Below are positions 36,914 through 47,460 of a stretch of DNA of 64,000 bases, piece after piece. Within the stretch, counting starts at the first letter, position 1, and the number at the start of each line of letters is the position of its first letter. Location: positions 186,001 through 250,000 of the forward strand of contig NZ_JATAAF010000001.1 of assembly GCF_030341905.1 (NCBI RefSeq), read 5' to 3'. This stretch comes from Porticoccus sp. W117 (GTDB lineage Bacteria; Pseudomonadota; Gammaproteobacteria; Pseudomonadales; Porticoccaceae). A program made the translations under genes and the position numbers. The notes beneath the pieces are model-generated. The model did not search any database, was not told the DNA's origin, and was given only the letters and a program-made list of their open reading frames with translations.

Positions 36914-37914
36914 CGCTGCTACTGCTGGCCCTGCCAGCGACAGCCGCTGACGACGCAGAAAAGTGGTATCAGGTGGAAGTCATTATCTTTCAGCAAACCG
37001 ACCACTACGGTCAGGAAAAGCCGCGCCGGGATGTCACACTACAATACCCTGGCAATCACCTGGAGCTATTCGATCCAAACAAGATCATTGACGAAGCGGA
37101 AAGCGAAGAAAACAGTCAGGAAGGCGATTCAGAGGTTGTTGAAGTCGTAGAGCAAGCGCCCGCTGAAACACCGACTTCGATTTTATTCACACAGGAACCT
37201 GAACAGCCCGAACCCGAAAAAGAAAAACCTTTCCAGGTACTGGAATCGGACCAGCGCCAACTCAACAACTACGCCACCGCCCTGCGCCGTCGTTCCGGCT
37301 ATCAGGTGCTCTACCACCAGGCCTGGCGCCAACCGGGTATTGGTTTTGCCCAGGCACCCTGGATTCTTGTACGCGCCGGTGACCGCTACGGCGAGCACTT
37401 TCAACTGGAAGGCAGCTTGCGCCTGGTGCGCTCCCGCTACCTGCATTTGGAAACCAACTTGTGGCTGAGCCGTTTTGTGGAAAACCTGGATCAACAACAA
37501 CCCGGATTCGAGCGATTTGAAGGCTTTGAAAACTTCGAAGGCGCCGAGGATATTTGGCCACTGCTGCCGGAGTACCCCATTGCTGACATAGAGCCGCAAG
37601 TGGAAATTACTGATGAATTGGAGCTGTCCCCAGACAGTCAGAATCCTGGTGAATTTGAAGAACTGACTCTGGAGCCGCTAAACAGCCAACCACTGTTCCA
37701 GATTGGCGAGCTCATTCCAGAGGGGCCGCAATACAAAGCGGACGAAATCAACCTGTTTAAAACCAGCCGCCGCATGCGCCGCGATGAACTGCACTATCTG
37801 GATCACCCGAAAATGGGGGTTCTGGTGCAGGTGACCCATTACGAAGTGCCGGAGCCGAAGGCTGAAGTGGATGAGCCGGTACCGGCACCACTGTTATTGA
37901 AAGGCAGTCAGTAG
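36838..37914 (+). CDS. CsiV-family peptidoglycan-binding protein
   Basis: This 358-residue protein has the family's opening KWYQVEVIIFQQTD just after a signal peptide and the closing SRRMRRDELHYLDHPKMGVLVQVTHYE. CsiV of Vibrio cholerae is a periplasmic peptidoglycan-binding protein that promotes LpoA/PBP1A activity; a homologue follows mfd in Pseudomonas too. The middle is acidic and variable (residues about 75-125, rich in E and P). The N-terminus is odd: MRDERRKTRLGSGWPLRLPSLVSRLP is largely encoded by a heptad repeat array, and the hydrophobic LLLLALPATAA directly after it completes the signal peptide. The start codon overlaps the mfd stop codon. Confidence 0.85.
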   Translation: MRDERRKTRLGSGWPLRLPSLVSRLPLLLLALPATAADDAEKWYQVEVIIFQQTDHYGQEKPRRDVTLQYPGNHLELFDPNKIIDEAESEENSQEGDSEVVEVVEQAPAETPTSILFTQEPEQPEPEKEKPFQVLESDQRQLNNYATALRRRSGYQVLYHQAWRQPGIGFAQAPWILVRAGDRYGEHFQLEGSLRLVRSRYLHLETNLWLSRFVENLDQQQPGFERFEGFENFEGAEDIWPLLPEYPIADIEPQVEITDELELSPDSQNPGEFEELTLEPLNSQPLFQIGELIPEGPQYKADEINLFKTSRRMRRDELHYLDHPKMGVLVQVTHYEVPEPKAEVDEPVPAPLLLKGSQ

Positions 37915-37925
37915 ATTATCAAAGC

Positions 37926-37957
37926 AAAAAAATCCCCGCGATTGCGGGGATTTTTTT
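37926..37957. terminator. Bidirectional terminator between csiV and the TlpA-like gene
   Basis: ATCCCCGC pairs with GCGGGGAT around a GATT loop, with A-run on the left and T-run on the right (37926-37957). It ends both convergent transcripts. Confidence 0.93.
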
Positions 37958-37980
37958 GAATCAGGAATAACCGTAACAAT

Positions 37981-39345
37981 TTATTTCAACAATTCTTCCA
38001 GCTTTTCGTCTAGCTTATGCCCGCGTAGATTGCGAGCAACCACCTTACCGGTTTCACCATCCACCAGATAGTTAGCGGGCACACCAGTTACTTCGTAGAG
38101 CACCGTAGGCTCACTCTCGCTGCCAAAACCGGTGTCGATCCAGGGCATTTGTTCTTCTTCTGAAGCATCGGCCCAGGCGTCCTTGTCATCGTCAATGGTG
38201 AAGGAGAAAATTTCGAACCCCTTGGCGTTGTATTCCTCATAGGCTTTTTTCATATGGGGAATTTCTGCTCGGCACGGGCCACACCATGACGCCCAGAATT
38301 CCAGCAACACATATTTGTTTTTGCCACGGACATCTTTCAGAGAAACCGTTTTTCCCGCCAGAGTTTCAGCATCGAAGTCCTTAATATCACCGCCGACTTT
38401 AGCGATGCTTTCGTTGCGATCTCGCTTGGCGTAATACGCTTCCTGTTTGGCGATATAGCCGTGTACCCATGCATCCTGAGGGGCCATTTCCCGAATTTGA
38501 TAGGCCGACTGCAACATCCAGCGCCCACCAAGCCAGGCAGTCTGGATAGCCAGTTTGCGAGCCAGCACATCCGGGTGAGTCATAGCGACTGTTTTACGGC
38601 CTTCTGTTTCCAGATTCAGCATCTTGTGTTGTGCTTCCGCTGCAGCATCAAGACGAGCGCGCTTTTGTTCTTCTGACTCACCATCTACCGAGCGATACAG
38701 GCGATTCATTTCCGCTTTAGTATCGCGATATTCCGGCGACAGTTTCCAGGAGTTGTACACCGCATCGTTATAGGTGCCGCCTGTTACAGCAAAGGTGCTG
38801 TTTTCATCAAACGACATGGTGAGGTTGCCCGGTTCCAGGATGAAACCCTGACCTTTTGTGGGTGCCAACCGCGCGCCACTTTTGGAGCGAGCGTTTAGCA
38901 CATAAAAGTACACTTGACGGACTTCATCCACTTCACCGGAAAGCGTAAAGCGGCCATCCTCCAGTTTCGCCTCAGCCACAACATTAAGGCTGTTGTACAA
39001 CGCGCTGTCGTCGGCAGGCGCAGACATCGACATTGCCGCACCCATAGCAACAGCACCTGAGCTGGCCTTGGTGGCTTTAGCCGGTTTAGCGGCTTTGGTG
39101 GCTGTTGTGGCTGCAGCCATAGAGCTCATCGTTGCTGCCTTGGCTTTTTGCTTGGGCTCATTTACCCAAATAACCAGGTCGCCACTGACGTAACGGGAAG
39201 ACAAATCGCCGGACAAGGTATAACTACCTGATTGAGATGGCGCTTCTGCCGCTGAGTTTGACGCTTGCTGGCCAGCATTTGTATCGGCATTACAACCGCC
39301 AATTAAAAATGCCAGGCTGGCGGTAAAAGCAAAAAATTTGTTCAT
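37981..39345 (-). CDS. TlpA-like thioredoxin-domain lipoprotein
   Basis: This protein of 454 residues has a lipoprotein signal (MNKFFAFTASLAFLIGGC) and a C-terminal TlpA-like thioredoxin domain with WCGPC (LEFWASWCGPCRAEIPHMKKAYEEY, about residues 345-370) and the cis-proline region VTGVPANYLVD. The middle resembles the DUF4369-like region that precedes TlpA domains in Bacteroidota proteins. An alanine/threonine/lysine low-complexity stretch covers roughly residues 70-115. GGAGGG lies just before the ATG at 39345; the frame is open 14 codons further upstream. It follows the TonB receptor gene on the same strand, suggesting a periplasmic thiol role linked to its substrate, which is inference. 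Confidence 0.88.
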   Translation of the reverse strand: MNKFFAFTASLAFLIGGCNADTNAGQQASNSAAEAPSQSGSYTLSGDLSSRYVSGDLVIWVNEPKQKAKAATMSSMAAATTATKAAKPAKATKASSGAVAMGAAMSMSAPADDSALYNSLNVVAEAKLEDGRFTLSGEVDEVRQVYFYVLNARSKSGARLAPTKGQGFILEPGNLTMSFDENSTFAVTGGTYNDAVYNSWKLSPEYRDTKAEMNRLYRSVDGESEEQKRARLDAAAEAQHKMLNLETEGRKTVAMTHPDVLARKLAIQTAWLGGRWMLQSAYQIREMAPQDAWVHGYIAKQEAYYAKRDRNESIAKVGGDIKDFDAETLAGKTVSLKDVRGKNKYVLLEFWASWCGPCRAEIPHMKKAYEEYNAKGFEIFSFTIDDDKDAWADASEEEQMPWIDTGFGSESEPTVLYEVTGVPANYLVDGETGKVVARNLRGHKLDEKLEELLK

Positions 39346-39455
39346 TAGAACCCTCCAAAAAAATATCAAAATCGCTGTGTTCGTCAAAAGTCCTTATCAA
39401 CGGACACAGTCGATAATAAAAATACACACGTCCCTGTGTGCTTATCAGTCAAGAA

Positions 39456-42400
39456 TTAAAACTCTTTTTGCAGGCGGAGATTGAATACCCGACCGCGAGC
39501 TAGTGCATTCAATACATTGGCACTTCCACGCCTTACATCTCCAGTCTCAGCCACTACCACACTGCTCTCACTGAAATCGTTGGTGAGATTTTCAACACCA
39601 AAGGTTCCTTTAACGCCGTCCATCCAAGCTGGCGCGTCAAATAAACTCCCACTGTCAAAGTCATAGCTCAAAGTAAGGTTTACGGTATCTGCAGCTTTAA
39701 ATACTTCGGTGAATAGAAGATCACCGCCTCCGCCAAAAGTCCTTCTCTTAGTAGTGCTTCTCTGATTAATGTTTAAAGAAGCAGAAAGGCCATCACCAAA
39801 CCAGCTAACCTGTGCATTACCTGAATACTTGGGAACTCCATTAAAACGCGAATCCTCACTGACTCCGACAACATCAATGAGCGTATCGGCAACATCTGGC
39901 CGAAAGGCATGTTTATTGATTTTTGATAACAACAAATCAAAACCGAAATCCCCAGCATCTGTAGACAGTAAATAATTCAAATTAAAATCATATCCAGAGC
40001 GATTAAGGCTTGCTGCATTAGTAAAACGTGTATCCAAAGTAAATGTCTGCTCACCGTCTTCATCAACACCAACGATAACATCGCTGGGAAGGTTATCGAG
40101 ACTAACAATGGCACCATTACTGTTGAGAGTTGTAATACGGTTTACATAATCTGTTTTTGAATGAGCAAGAGTTGCGGTCAAACCGGGAATAAAATCCGGT
40201 GTCAGTTCAATAGAAATATTCCTAGACCGTCCATTTTCATTTTCCAGCCTAGGGTTACCCCCCGCCAGCTGCTGATCAAAGAAAACAAAACCGAGTGAAC
40301 CATCTTCATTTTCTACAAACAAAAATGCGAATGGCCCATCAAATCGAGGATCCGTTGACCTAAAAAGCTGATTCAACTGCGGAGCAAGAAACGAAGTCTG
40401 CCAGTTGGCACGAACTCGAATCTGGTCGCTAACACCCCAAATTAAACCACTACCCCAAGTTCCATCGCCACCAGCTGCAACCGGCGTATTAAAAGCTTCA
40501 AATTCAGCTACCGCTTCAAGGTCAGCGGGATCAGGAAGTGGAACATCCAAACTACGAGTTGCATCCGGCGCGTCATAAGAGTCATAACGACCAGACAGTG
40601 TCAGGTCAAGCGATTGCATCAAAGGCAAACTATTGCTCTCGCCAATTAATGGCACAAGACTTTCAATGTAAACTGACTGGGAGTCTCGACTGATAGAGGC
40701 ATCAAAAGGATTCGCCCCAACCGCAGAAACTGTGTTTGCACTCACTAAAAATTCTGAGGCCGAATTAATTTCCCTGCTCTGCCATTGAACACCTATGGCC
40801 AAACTAACATCCCCAGCGGGTAGCGAGAATAAAGAACCATTAATATTTGCATCAACTACTGTCAATTCATTGCGAGTGTTCGAAAGCTGTTCTGGCAACA
40901 GAAAACCACTCAAACTGGCGAATGGATTAATTGGGTCAGGTTCAGCACAGTCATAAACATCTGTAGATGGTGCACCAAAAAATCCCGGTTGAGTACGATT
41001 AAATACACAATCCGCACTGGGCGCTGGCGCTCCTACAGCAACAGAAACTTCCTGAGTGCCACCATTACTGGCAAATCCATTCCTTATAGTTTCCCGATCA
41101 ACCCTCGGGCCTCTAATTCCATCGATAGTGCTACGGCCATAAGAAAAGCCTGCATCCCAGTGCCAGTCGTTACCAATATCACCGGACAATTCCAAATCAA
41201 GGTTCCAACGATCCGAATCTGCAAAATCAAAACTTCTTGGTGCATCGGATAACAGGGCTACATAATTAAATGTACGATCAAATGGATTAAATGGATTGCC
41301 ATCATCGACACGTTCAAGGATTCCCGGAACACTGCCATTGCTGGTAGTTTCACGAGTTGAGTAATCCAGTGTACCTCTGAAATGGAGACTGTCAGTCAGC
41401 TTTTGATCCAAAGCAAGATTGATGGCATAACTGTCTTCTTCTGGCAGTAGTAACGTTCCAGCATCTGCCTCCCCAGTACCTGTGACCGAATTATCTGTAG
41501 CCATTAGATTGGTGATGTCATTTATATCACTATCCTGGTTAAATCCAGTGGGCAAGGTCACTGCGTTGATAGCAGTGAAGTTAGCTTGGTCAGCGGGGTC
41601 AAGGGCATTAAATTCACTCACTGTGATATTCATGCCATTGCCGTTATACAGTAATGGGCCAGCTACCGCCTGTGGCGTAAAGCCAGGACGAGGCAAATTA
41701 AACAAATTCACGGTATTAGTTTGTGGATCAGTTAATCCAAGCCCGCTTTGGTCCGCTACCAACCCAGTATGTTGGTCATATTCAAATCCTAATTTCAGGC
41801 TCCCTCCTTCCCAGCTAATTCCACCATCGGCAAAGAATTTATATTCATTAAAACCGCCCGATCCTGGTTCGCCAAATTCGACGCCAACATTTACACCCTG
41901 GTAGTCTTTTTTGGTGATAATGTTTACCACACCACCGACTGCATCGGAGCCATAAATGGCTGAAGCACCATCCAATAGAACTTCGACTCGCTCTACCTGA
42001 GACAAAGGAACAATACCGCTAACGTCGGTAACACCGCCGAATAGACCATCGCTGCTGCGACGGCGACCATCTACCAATATCAAGGTAGAATTACTACCCA
42101 AGCCACGTAAGTTAACTGTAGAGGCTCCTGTTAAGTTCGTGGCTCCATTTAATGAACTCCCTGCGAATGCTGATGTACCTTGAAAATTCTGCGGCAACCG
42201 CCTCAAAAAACGCTCAAGAGATGTTTCACCAGATGCCTCAATATATGAGCTGTCATAGGTAAATACTTGACCAGCAATCTTTGACTTATCCGTCGCCAAA
42301 CGACTACCCGTAATAACAACCTCTTCATCCACCTCAATCTTTGTCGCATCCCGGGACTCCGAGCTCTCGGCCGCCTTGATAATCACTGTATCGTCATTGC

Positions 42401-42731
42401 GAAATTCGTAGCTCAAACCAGATTGGGAAAGCAAAGATTCCAAAGCTTTTTCGCTGCTAACCTCTCCCTGGAGAAGTGGAGAATTTAGCCCTCTGAGCAT
42501 GTCGCTGTTAACGATCACCTGCAATCCGCTCTGACTGGAAAACTGTGCCAGGGCTTCGGCCATTCCCTGTGAAGAAATTGAAAATTCGTGTACATCGTCG
42601 GCACCGGCCCATGCCATACCGGCAGTACCGGTCAGTGCGGCCATTAATGCCAGACTCTGAGTTTTTCTTTTAATTACAGATGCCAATCTTTTTTGTTTCA
42701 CACGGGTAACCGGGCGTTTGATTGCATTCAT
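39456..42731 (-). CDS. TonB-dependent receptor with N-terminal STN signalling domain
   Basis: This 1091-residue outer-membrane receptor has a long signal region, an STN domain (about 50-115, FSISSQGMAEALAQFSSQSGLQVIV), a plug domain (LRGLGSNSTLILVDGRRR and LLDGASAIYGSDAVGGVVNIITKK), and a barrel ending in RGRVFNLRLQKEF. The STN domain marks a transducer that signals to the FecR-like protein encoded upstream. The substrate is unknown; the plug resembles receptors of Cellvibrio-like bacteria for complex organic substrates. I choose the second of two close ATGs (42731), because GGAGG is eight bases before it but only two before the first (42737). The gene looks clearly more A+T-rich than its neighbours, which may mean transfer. 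Confidence 0.93.
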   Translation of the reverse strand: MNAIKRPVTRVKQKRLASVIKRKTQSLALMAALTGTAGMAWAGADDVHEFSISSQGMAEALAQFSSQSGLQVIVNSDMLRGLNSPLLQGEVSSEKALESLLSQSGLSYEFRNDDTVIIKAAESSESRDATKIEVDEEVVITGSRLATDKSKIAGQVFTYDSSYIEASGETSLERFLRRLPQNFQGTSAFAGSSLNGATNLTGASTVNLRGLGSNSTLILVDGRRRSSDGLFGGVTDVSGIVPLSQVERVEVLLDGASAIYGSDAVGGVVNIITKKDYQGVNVGVEFGEPGSGGFNEYKFFADGGISWEGGSLKLGFEYDQHTGLVADQSGLGLTDPQTNTVNLFNLPRPGFTPQAVAGPLLYNGNGMNITVSEFNALDPADQANFTAINAVTLPTGFNQDSDINDITNLMATDNSVTGTGEADAGTLLLPEEDSYAINLALDQKLTDSLHFRGTLDYSTRETTSNGSVPGILERVDDGNPFNPFDRTFNYVALLSDAPRSFDFADSDRWNLDLELSGDIGNDWHWDAGFSYGRSTIDGIRGPRVDRETIRNGFASNGGTQEVSVAVGAPAPSADCVFNRTQPGFFGAPSTDVYDCAEPDPINPFASLSGFLLPEQLSNTRNELTVVDANINGSLFSLPAGDVSLAIGVQWQSREINSASEFLVSANTVSAVGANPFDASISRDSQSVYIESLVPLIGESNSLPLMQSLDLTLSGRYDSYDAPDATRSLDVPLPDPADLEAVAEFEAFNTPVAAGGDGTWGSGLIWGVSDQIRVRANWQTSFLAPQLNQLFRSTDPRFDGPFAFLFVENEDGSLGFVFFDQQLAGGNPRLENENGRSRNISIELTPDFIPGLTATLAHSKTDYVNRITTLNSNGAIVSLDNLPSDVIVGVDEDGEQTFTLDTRFTNAASLNRSGYDFNLNYLLSTDAGDFGFDLLLSKINKHAFRPDVADTLIDVVGVSEDSRFNGVPKYSGNAQVSWFGDGLSASLNINQRSTTKRRTFGGGGDLLFTEVFKAADTVNLTLSYDFDSGSLFDAPAWMDGVKGTFGVENLTNDFSESSVVVAETGDVRRGSANVLNALARGRVFNLRLQKEF

Positions 42732-42928
42732 GGACATAACCTCCCCTAGTTAAAAAAATATTCTATTTTTGGGCAGTTTTTAACTGCTTAGTAATAGTTA
42801 CGAACGGGAGGCGTATTTTGGGAATAAAAAAGTAAAATTTTTTCAAATTTTTCGAGAACGCAAAGAACAGATAGCTATCTCAAGCTGTAAAACAGCTAAC
42901 GAGCAGTAAAAAACACAAGGAAATTCGC

Positions 42929-43960
42929 TCAGATGGGGAAGATGTAAACCGCTTCGGATTGATGAACCACTTTGACGTTAAATACTTCGGGCAAAATATT
43001 TAAAAGGTCGTCAATACTGTCGCTGCGCACTGAGCCGGTATAGCGCATGGCTTTCAGCTCTTCGGAGACCACAACAGATTTCTGCCGATAGCGATTTACC
43101 CTTTCAAACACTTCTGACAGGGGTTGATCCACAAAAATCAGCTGCCCCTGCTGCCAGGTGAGCGCCACATTCAGATCGACCTGTTTAACGTCGCCAATGG
43201 CACCTTCTCTGGAAACCGACACCGATTCCCCAGCCACTAAGCGGGGGTAGTTGCTGCCGTCGTAGTTCTGGTCTGAACTGTTCAGGCCTGCCTGAACAAT
43301 GCCTTCAGTGACAATCAGGGTAGAACGGTTTTTGAGCAACTCCACATTAAACACTGTCCCCAACGCCTGATATTGCCCTGCCCCGGCAGACACAATAAAG
43401 GGGCGTTCAGGGTCTTTGGCCACATCAAACATGGCCTCACCCCTTACCAGCGTGATGCGGCGAGACTGATCGTCATAGGCAAACTGAATCTTGGTGTTTG
43501 CACCCAAATTAACTTGCGAGCCGTCAGGGAGTTTGTAGTTGGTGTGTTCGCTGTGAGCAGTCTGCAGCGCCGAAAGGCCCGTCAAAGCCAATACAGGAAT
43601 TTCCTTTTTTACTGGCAGCAGCAAGAAAATCGACAACACCAAAACTGCTGCTGCCGCTGCACTCTGCCAAATCCAATGGGTATTTCTTTTCGGCAGTGGT
43701 ACTACATTATTCTGGACGTCCGACAACAAGTCGTCTGGCACCTGCTGGTGGCTAGACGCTTCGGCGGGCAAGTTGTCCGCCATAGACCACAGGTTGGACA
43801 TTTTTTCATAGGTGTCTCTGTGGTGCGGGCTGGCGTCAATCCAGTTGCGCCATTCCGCCAGAGTATCATCCGCCAGACTGCCCTCATTCAATACCAGCAC
43901 CCACTCGGCGGCCTCGCCTTCAATGCGATCCATTTCTTGTGTAGTCAAACGAGTGTCCAT
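42929..43960 (-). CDS. FecR-family anti-sigma regulator
   Basis: This 343-residue protein has a cytoplasmic N-terminal DUF4880-type domain (EAAEWVLVLNEGSLADDTLAEWRNWIDASPHHRDTYEKM) and one membrane helix (about 94-118, SAAAAAVLVLSIFLLLPV). A periplasmic FecR domain follows (TNYKLPDGSQVNLGANTKIQFAY...VRGEAMFDVAKDPERPFIV), then a C-terminal STN-like domain. It would pass a signal from the TonB-dependent receptor encoded downstream to the ECF sigma factor encoded divergently. The 190 bases to the receptor gene contain no other gene. Confidence 0.94.
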   Translation of the reverse strand: MDTRLTTQEMDRIEGEAAEWVLVLNEGSLADDTLAEWRNWIDASPHHRDTYEKMSNLWSMADNLPAEASSHQQVPDDLLSDVQNNVVPLPKRNTHWIWQSAAAAAVLVLSIFLLLPVKKEIPVLALTGLSALQTAHSEHTNYKLPDGSQVNLGANTKIQFAYDDQSRRITLVRGEAMFDVAKDPERPFIVSAGAGQYQALGTVFNVELLKNRSTLIVTEGIVQAGLNSSDQNYDGSNYPRLVAGESVSVSREGAIGDVKQVDLNVALTWQQGQLIFVDQPLSEVFERVNRYRQKSVVVSEELKAMRYTGSVRSDSIDDLLNILPEVFNVKVVHQSEAVYIFPI

Positions 43961-44155
43961 AAAAAACCTGTCAGGCGATCAGCCAGATACTAATTTCAGA
44001 TACGAATTGGCGCGATTATACAGAACCAGTTTATTTCTGTAGCTTACCTCTATATACGAACCAACCAACCGTTTTGGGAATAAAAAATGTAAAAATTGCT
44101 GATCAACAACAGATAAGCTACTCTTTTGAGACGTTTTCACCCCACTACCAAGCCT

Positions 44156-44734
44156 ATGAGCCCTCGCCACCCCACAGACCAGAAGGACAATGTCATCGAC
44201 ATCCTGTCATCTGGCGGTGATGGCAAAGGCGACAAAACCGCCTATTACAGCCGCCTTTACACCCAGCATCGGGTATGGATGCTGCGCCATGTAAAGAAGT
44301 TTGGCGTGTCCGAAGAGGACGCGGAAGAAATCGTTCAAGAGGCGTTTGTCCGCCTGTTGCGACTGGATGAGCCCGATACGCACAGCTATTTGCGTTCCTA
44401 TTTACAGCGCATTGCCAGCAACATCGCCATCGACCGCTACCGCCGCAACCAGCGCTCACCGGAAGTGCCTGCCAACCCCGAAGACGATAGCCATATTGGC
44501 GTCCATCAATTGTCTCCGGATCGCATCCAGCAATCCAGGGAAGTACTGGATGAACTGCAAAAGTGCCTCGGCAGCCTGTCTGACAAATGCCGGACCGCTT
44601 TTACTCTCTACAAGATCAAGGGCAAAGGCTACCCGGAAATTGCTGAAGCCATGGGAGTGTCAGAAAGCATGGTGCGCAAATACGTATTGCAAGCCCTGCG
44701 CCACTGCTACAGTGAGCTCAAACACCTGTTGTGA
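44156..44734 (+). CDS. ECF sigma factor, FecI-like
   Basis: This 192-residue sigma-70 family protein has region 2 (YYSRLYTQHRVWMLRHVKKFGVSEEDAEEIVQEAFVRLLR, followed by LRSYLQRIASNIAIDRYRRNQ) and region 4 (LGSLSDKCRTAFTLYKIKGKGYPEIAEAMGVSESMVRKYVLQAL). It is the FecI type that works with a FecR protein and a TonB transducer. The ATG at 44156 is preferred; the frame runs ten codons further upstream to a TTG. Unusually, the gene is divergent from the fecR-like gene instead of preceding it in one operon. Its stop codon lies four bases from the end of the convergent phosphopantetheinyl transferase gene. Confidence 0.93.
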   Translation: MSPRHPTDQKDNVIDILSSGGDGKGDKTAYYSRLYTQHRVWMLRHVKKFGVSEEDAEEIVQEAFVRLLRLDEPDTHSYLRSYLQRIASNIAIDRYRRNQRSPEVPANPEDDSHIGVHQLSPDRIQQSREVLDELQKCLGSLSDKCRTAFTLYKIKGKGYPEIAEAMGVSESMVRKYVLQALRHCYSELKHLL

Positions 44735-44738
44735 ACGC

Positions 44739-45435
44739 TCAATGTGGCAACATCAGTAACGTCACAAGATAACCATCCAGGGACAAATAGCGCCCGGAGA
44801 ATGTTTGCCCTTTCTGCCAGCGGCTGTTGAGCGTTTCTCTCAAGGCAATTACAAAGCCCTCTTCCGTCACTTCCAGCAATTGCGCTTTATCAAAACCAAA
44901 GTACTTGTTCACCGTGGGGTACAGGGCTTTAAACAGGCTTTCTTTGGCGGAAAACATCAGGGTAAAAAACCATGGCTTTTGCCAACAGCCGTTGTCAAAC
45001 AGCTGGCTATCCTCCGGGGTGGTAATGGTATCGTAGATGCGTTCGCAGACTTCGTCGCTCACCAGGGTTTCGCAGTCTATGCCAACACCAGCGTAATCCC
45101 GCTGCCAGCCAGCCACAGCCACGGCTTTTCCGGCGGTGTGTGAGATTGAACCAATGGTTTTTTGGGGCCAGATGGGAATGCGGTTTTCACCGCTTTGCAC
45201 ATTCAGGTTATCGCTACCCAGTGCGCTGAGGGCACGAGCGGCACAGTAGCGGCCAGCGAGGAATTCCGCCTGTCGTTTTGGCACTGCTTTGCTGACCCGT
45301 TGCGGCAGAGGAATGTTGAACTGTTGATAACAATCCGGTTGATAAGCCGCAACATCAAAACCGGTGCATTTAATCACCAGTCCTTGTTCAGCTAAAGGTG
45401 CAGCGAAGTCGTCGTTTACCAGGAAAGGGAGGGTA

Positions 45436-45461
<26 letters not shown>
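44739..45461 (-). CDS. 4'-Phosphopantetheinyl transferase, EntD/Sfp superfamily
   Basis: This 240-residue enzyme transfers phosphopantetheine from CoA to a carrier protein. Motifs are RQAEFLAGRYCAARAL, ISHTAGKAVAVAG, the metal-binding GVGIDCE, and FSAKESLFKALYP. The N-terminal extension before RQAEFLAG is of the EntD kind, which serves siderophore or other nonribosomal synthesis. No nonribosomal or polyketide synthase is visible in the window, so the partner is elsewhere, or it may be the cell's general activator. It overlaps the lipoprotein gene upstream by 26 bases. Confidence 0.92.
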
Positions 45462-46878
<1,417 letters not shown>

Positions 46879-46882
46879 AGAA

Positions 46883-47455
46883 TCACTCCCACTCCACCTT
46901 CAAACCATAAATCCCCGGCAAGTTGCGCCAGTAACCCAGGTAGTCCATACCGGAACCGAACAAGTAAAGGTCGCTGGTGGTCAGGCCGACAAAATCCGGA
47001 CGCTGTTTGGCACGCTCTCGATCATGGCGTTTTTCCACCAGTACCGCGGTAAATACTTCTTCCGCCCCCTCGGCACGACAGTGTTCGGCAATGGCTTCCA
47101 GGGTAAAGCCCTCGTCAAAAATATCGTCGAGGATAAGCACGGTGCGGTCTTTCATTTCCAGCTGCGGGCGTGCCAGCCAGTTAATCTCGGCGCCGATCAT
47201 TTCGCCGCGATAGCGGGTGGCGTGCAGGTAATCCAGTTCCAGAGGGAAACGCAGTTGCGGCAACAGTTGGCCAGTAAATACCACACCGCCGTTGAGCACG
47301 CAGATAACAATGGGGTTTTTGTCCGCCAGTTTTTCAGTAATGTCACTGGAAATGCGCTCAATGGCAGCGTCCACTTCATCACCAGAACTCAGTTCCAGGG
47401 CGTAATCGAGAATTTCAACAACATCTGGTAAGTCATTAGCAGGGGAGTCACTCAA
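46883..47455 (-). CDS. hpt: Hypoxanthine-guanine phosphoribosyltransferase
   Basis: This 190-residue purine salvage enzyme makes IMP or GMP from the base and PRPP. The PRPP-binding loop is VLILDDIFDEGFTLEAI, the PPi loop is in VLNGGVVFTGQL, and FVGLTTSDLYLFGSGMDYLGYWRNLPGIYGL matches the base-binding end of the HGPRTase family. It is co-directional with mscS (five bases) and with the methylthioinosine phosphorylase gene, giving a small purine salvage pair. Confidence 0.93.
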   Translation of the reverse strand: MSDSPANDLPDVVEILDYALELSSGDEVDAAIERISSDITEKLADKNPIVICVLNGGVVFTGQLLPQLRFPLELDYLHATRYRGEMIGAEINWLARPQLEMKDRTVLILDDIFDEGFTLEAIAEHCRAEGAEEVFTAVLVEKRHDRERAKQRPDFVGLTTSDLYLFGSGMDYLGYWRNLPGIYGLKVEWE

Positions 47456-47460
47456 AAGGT

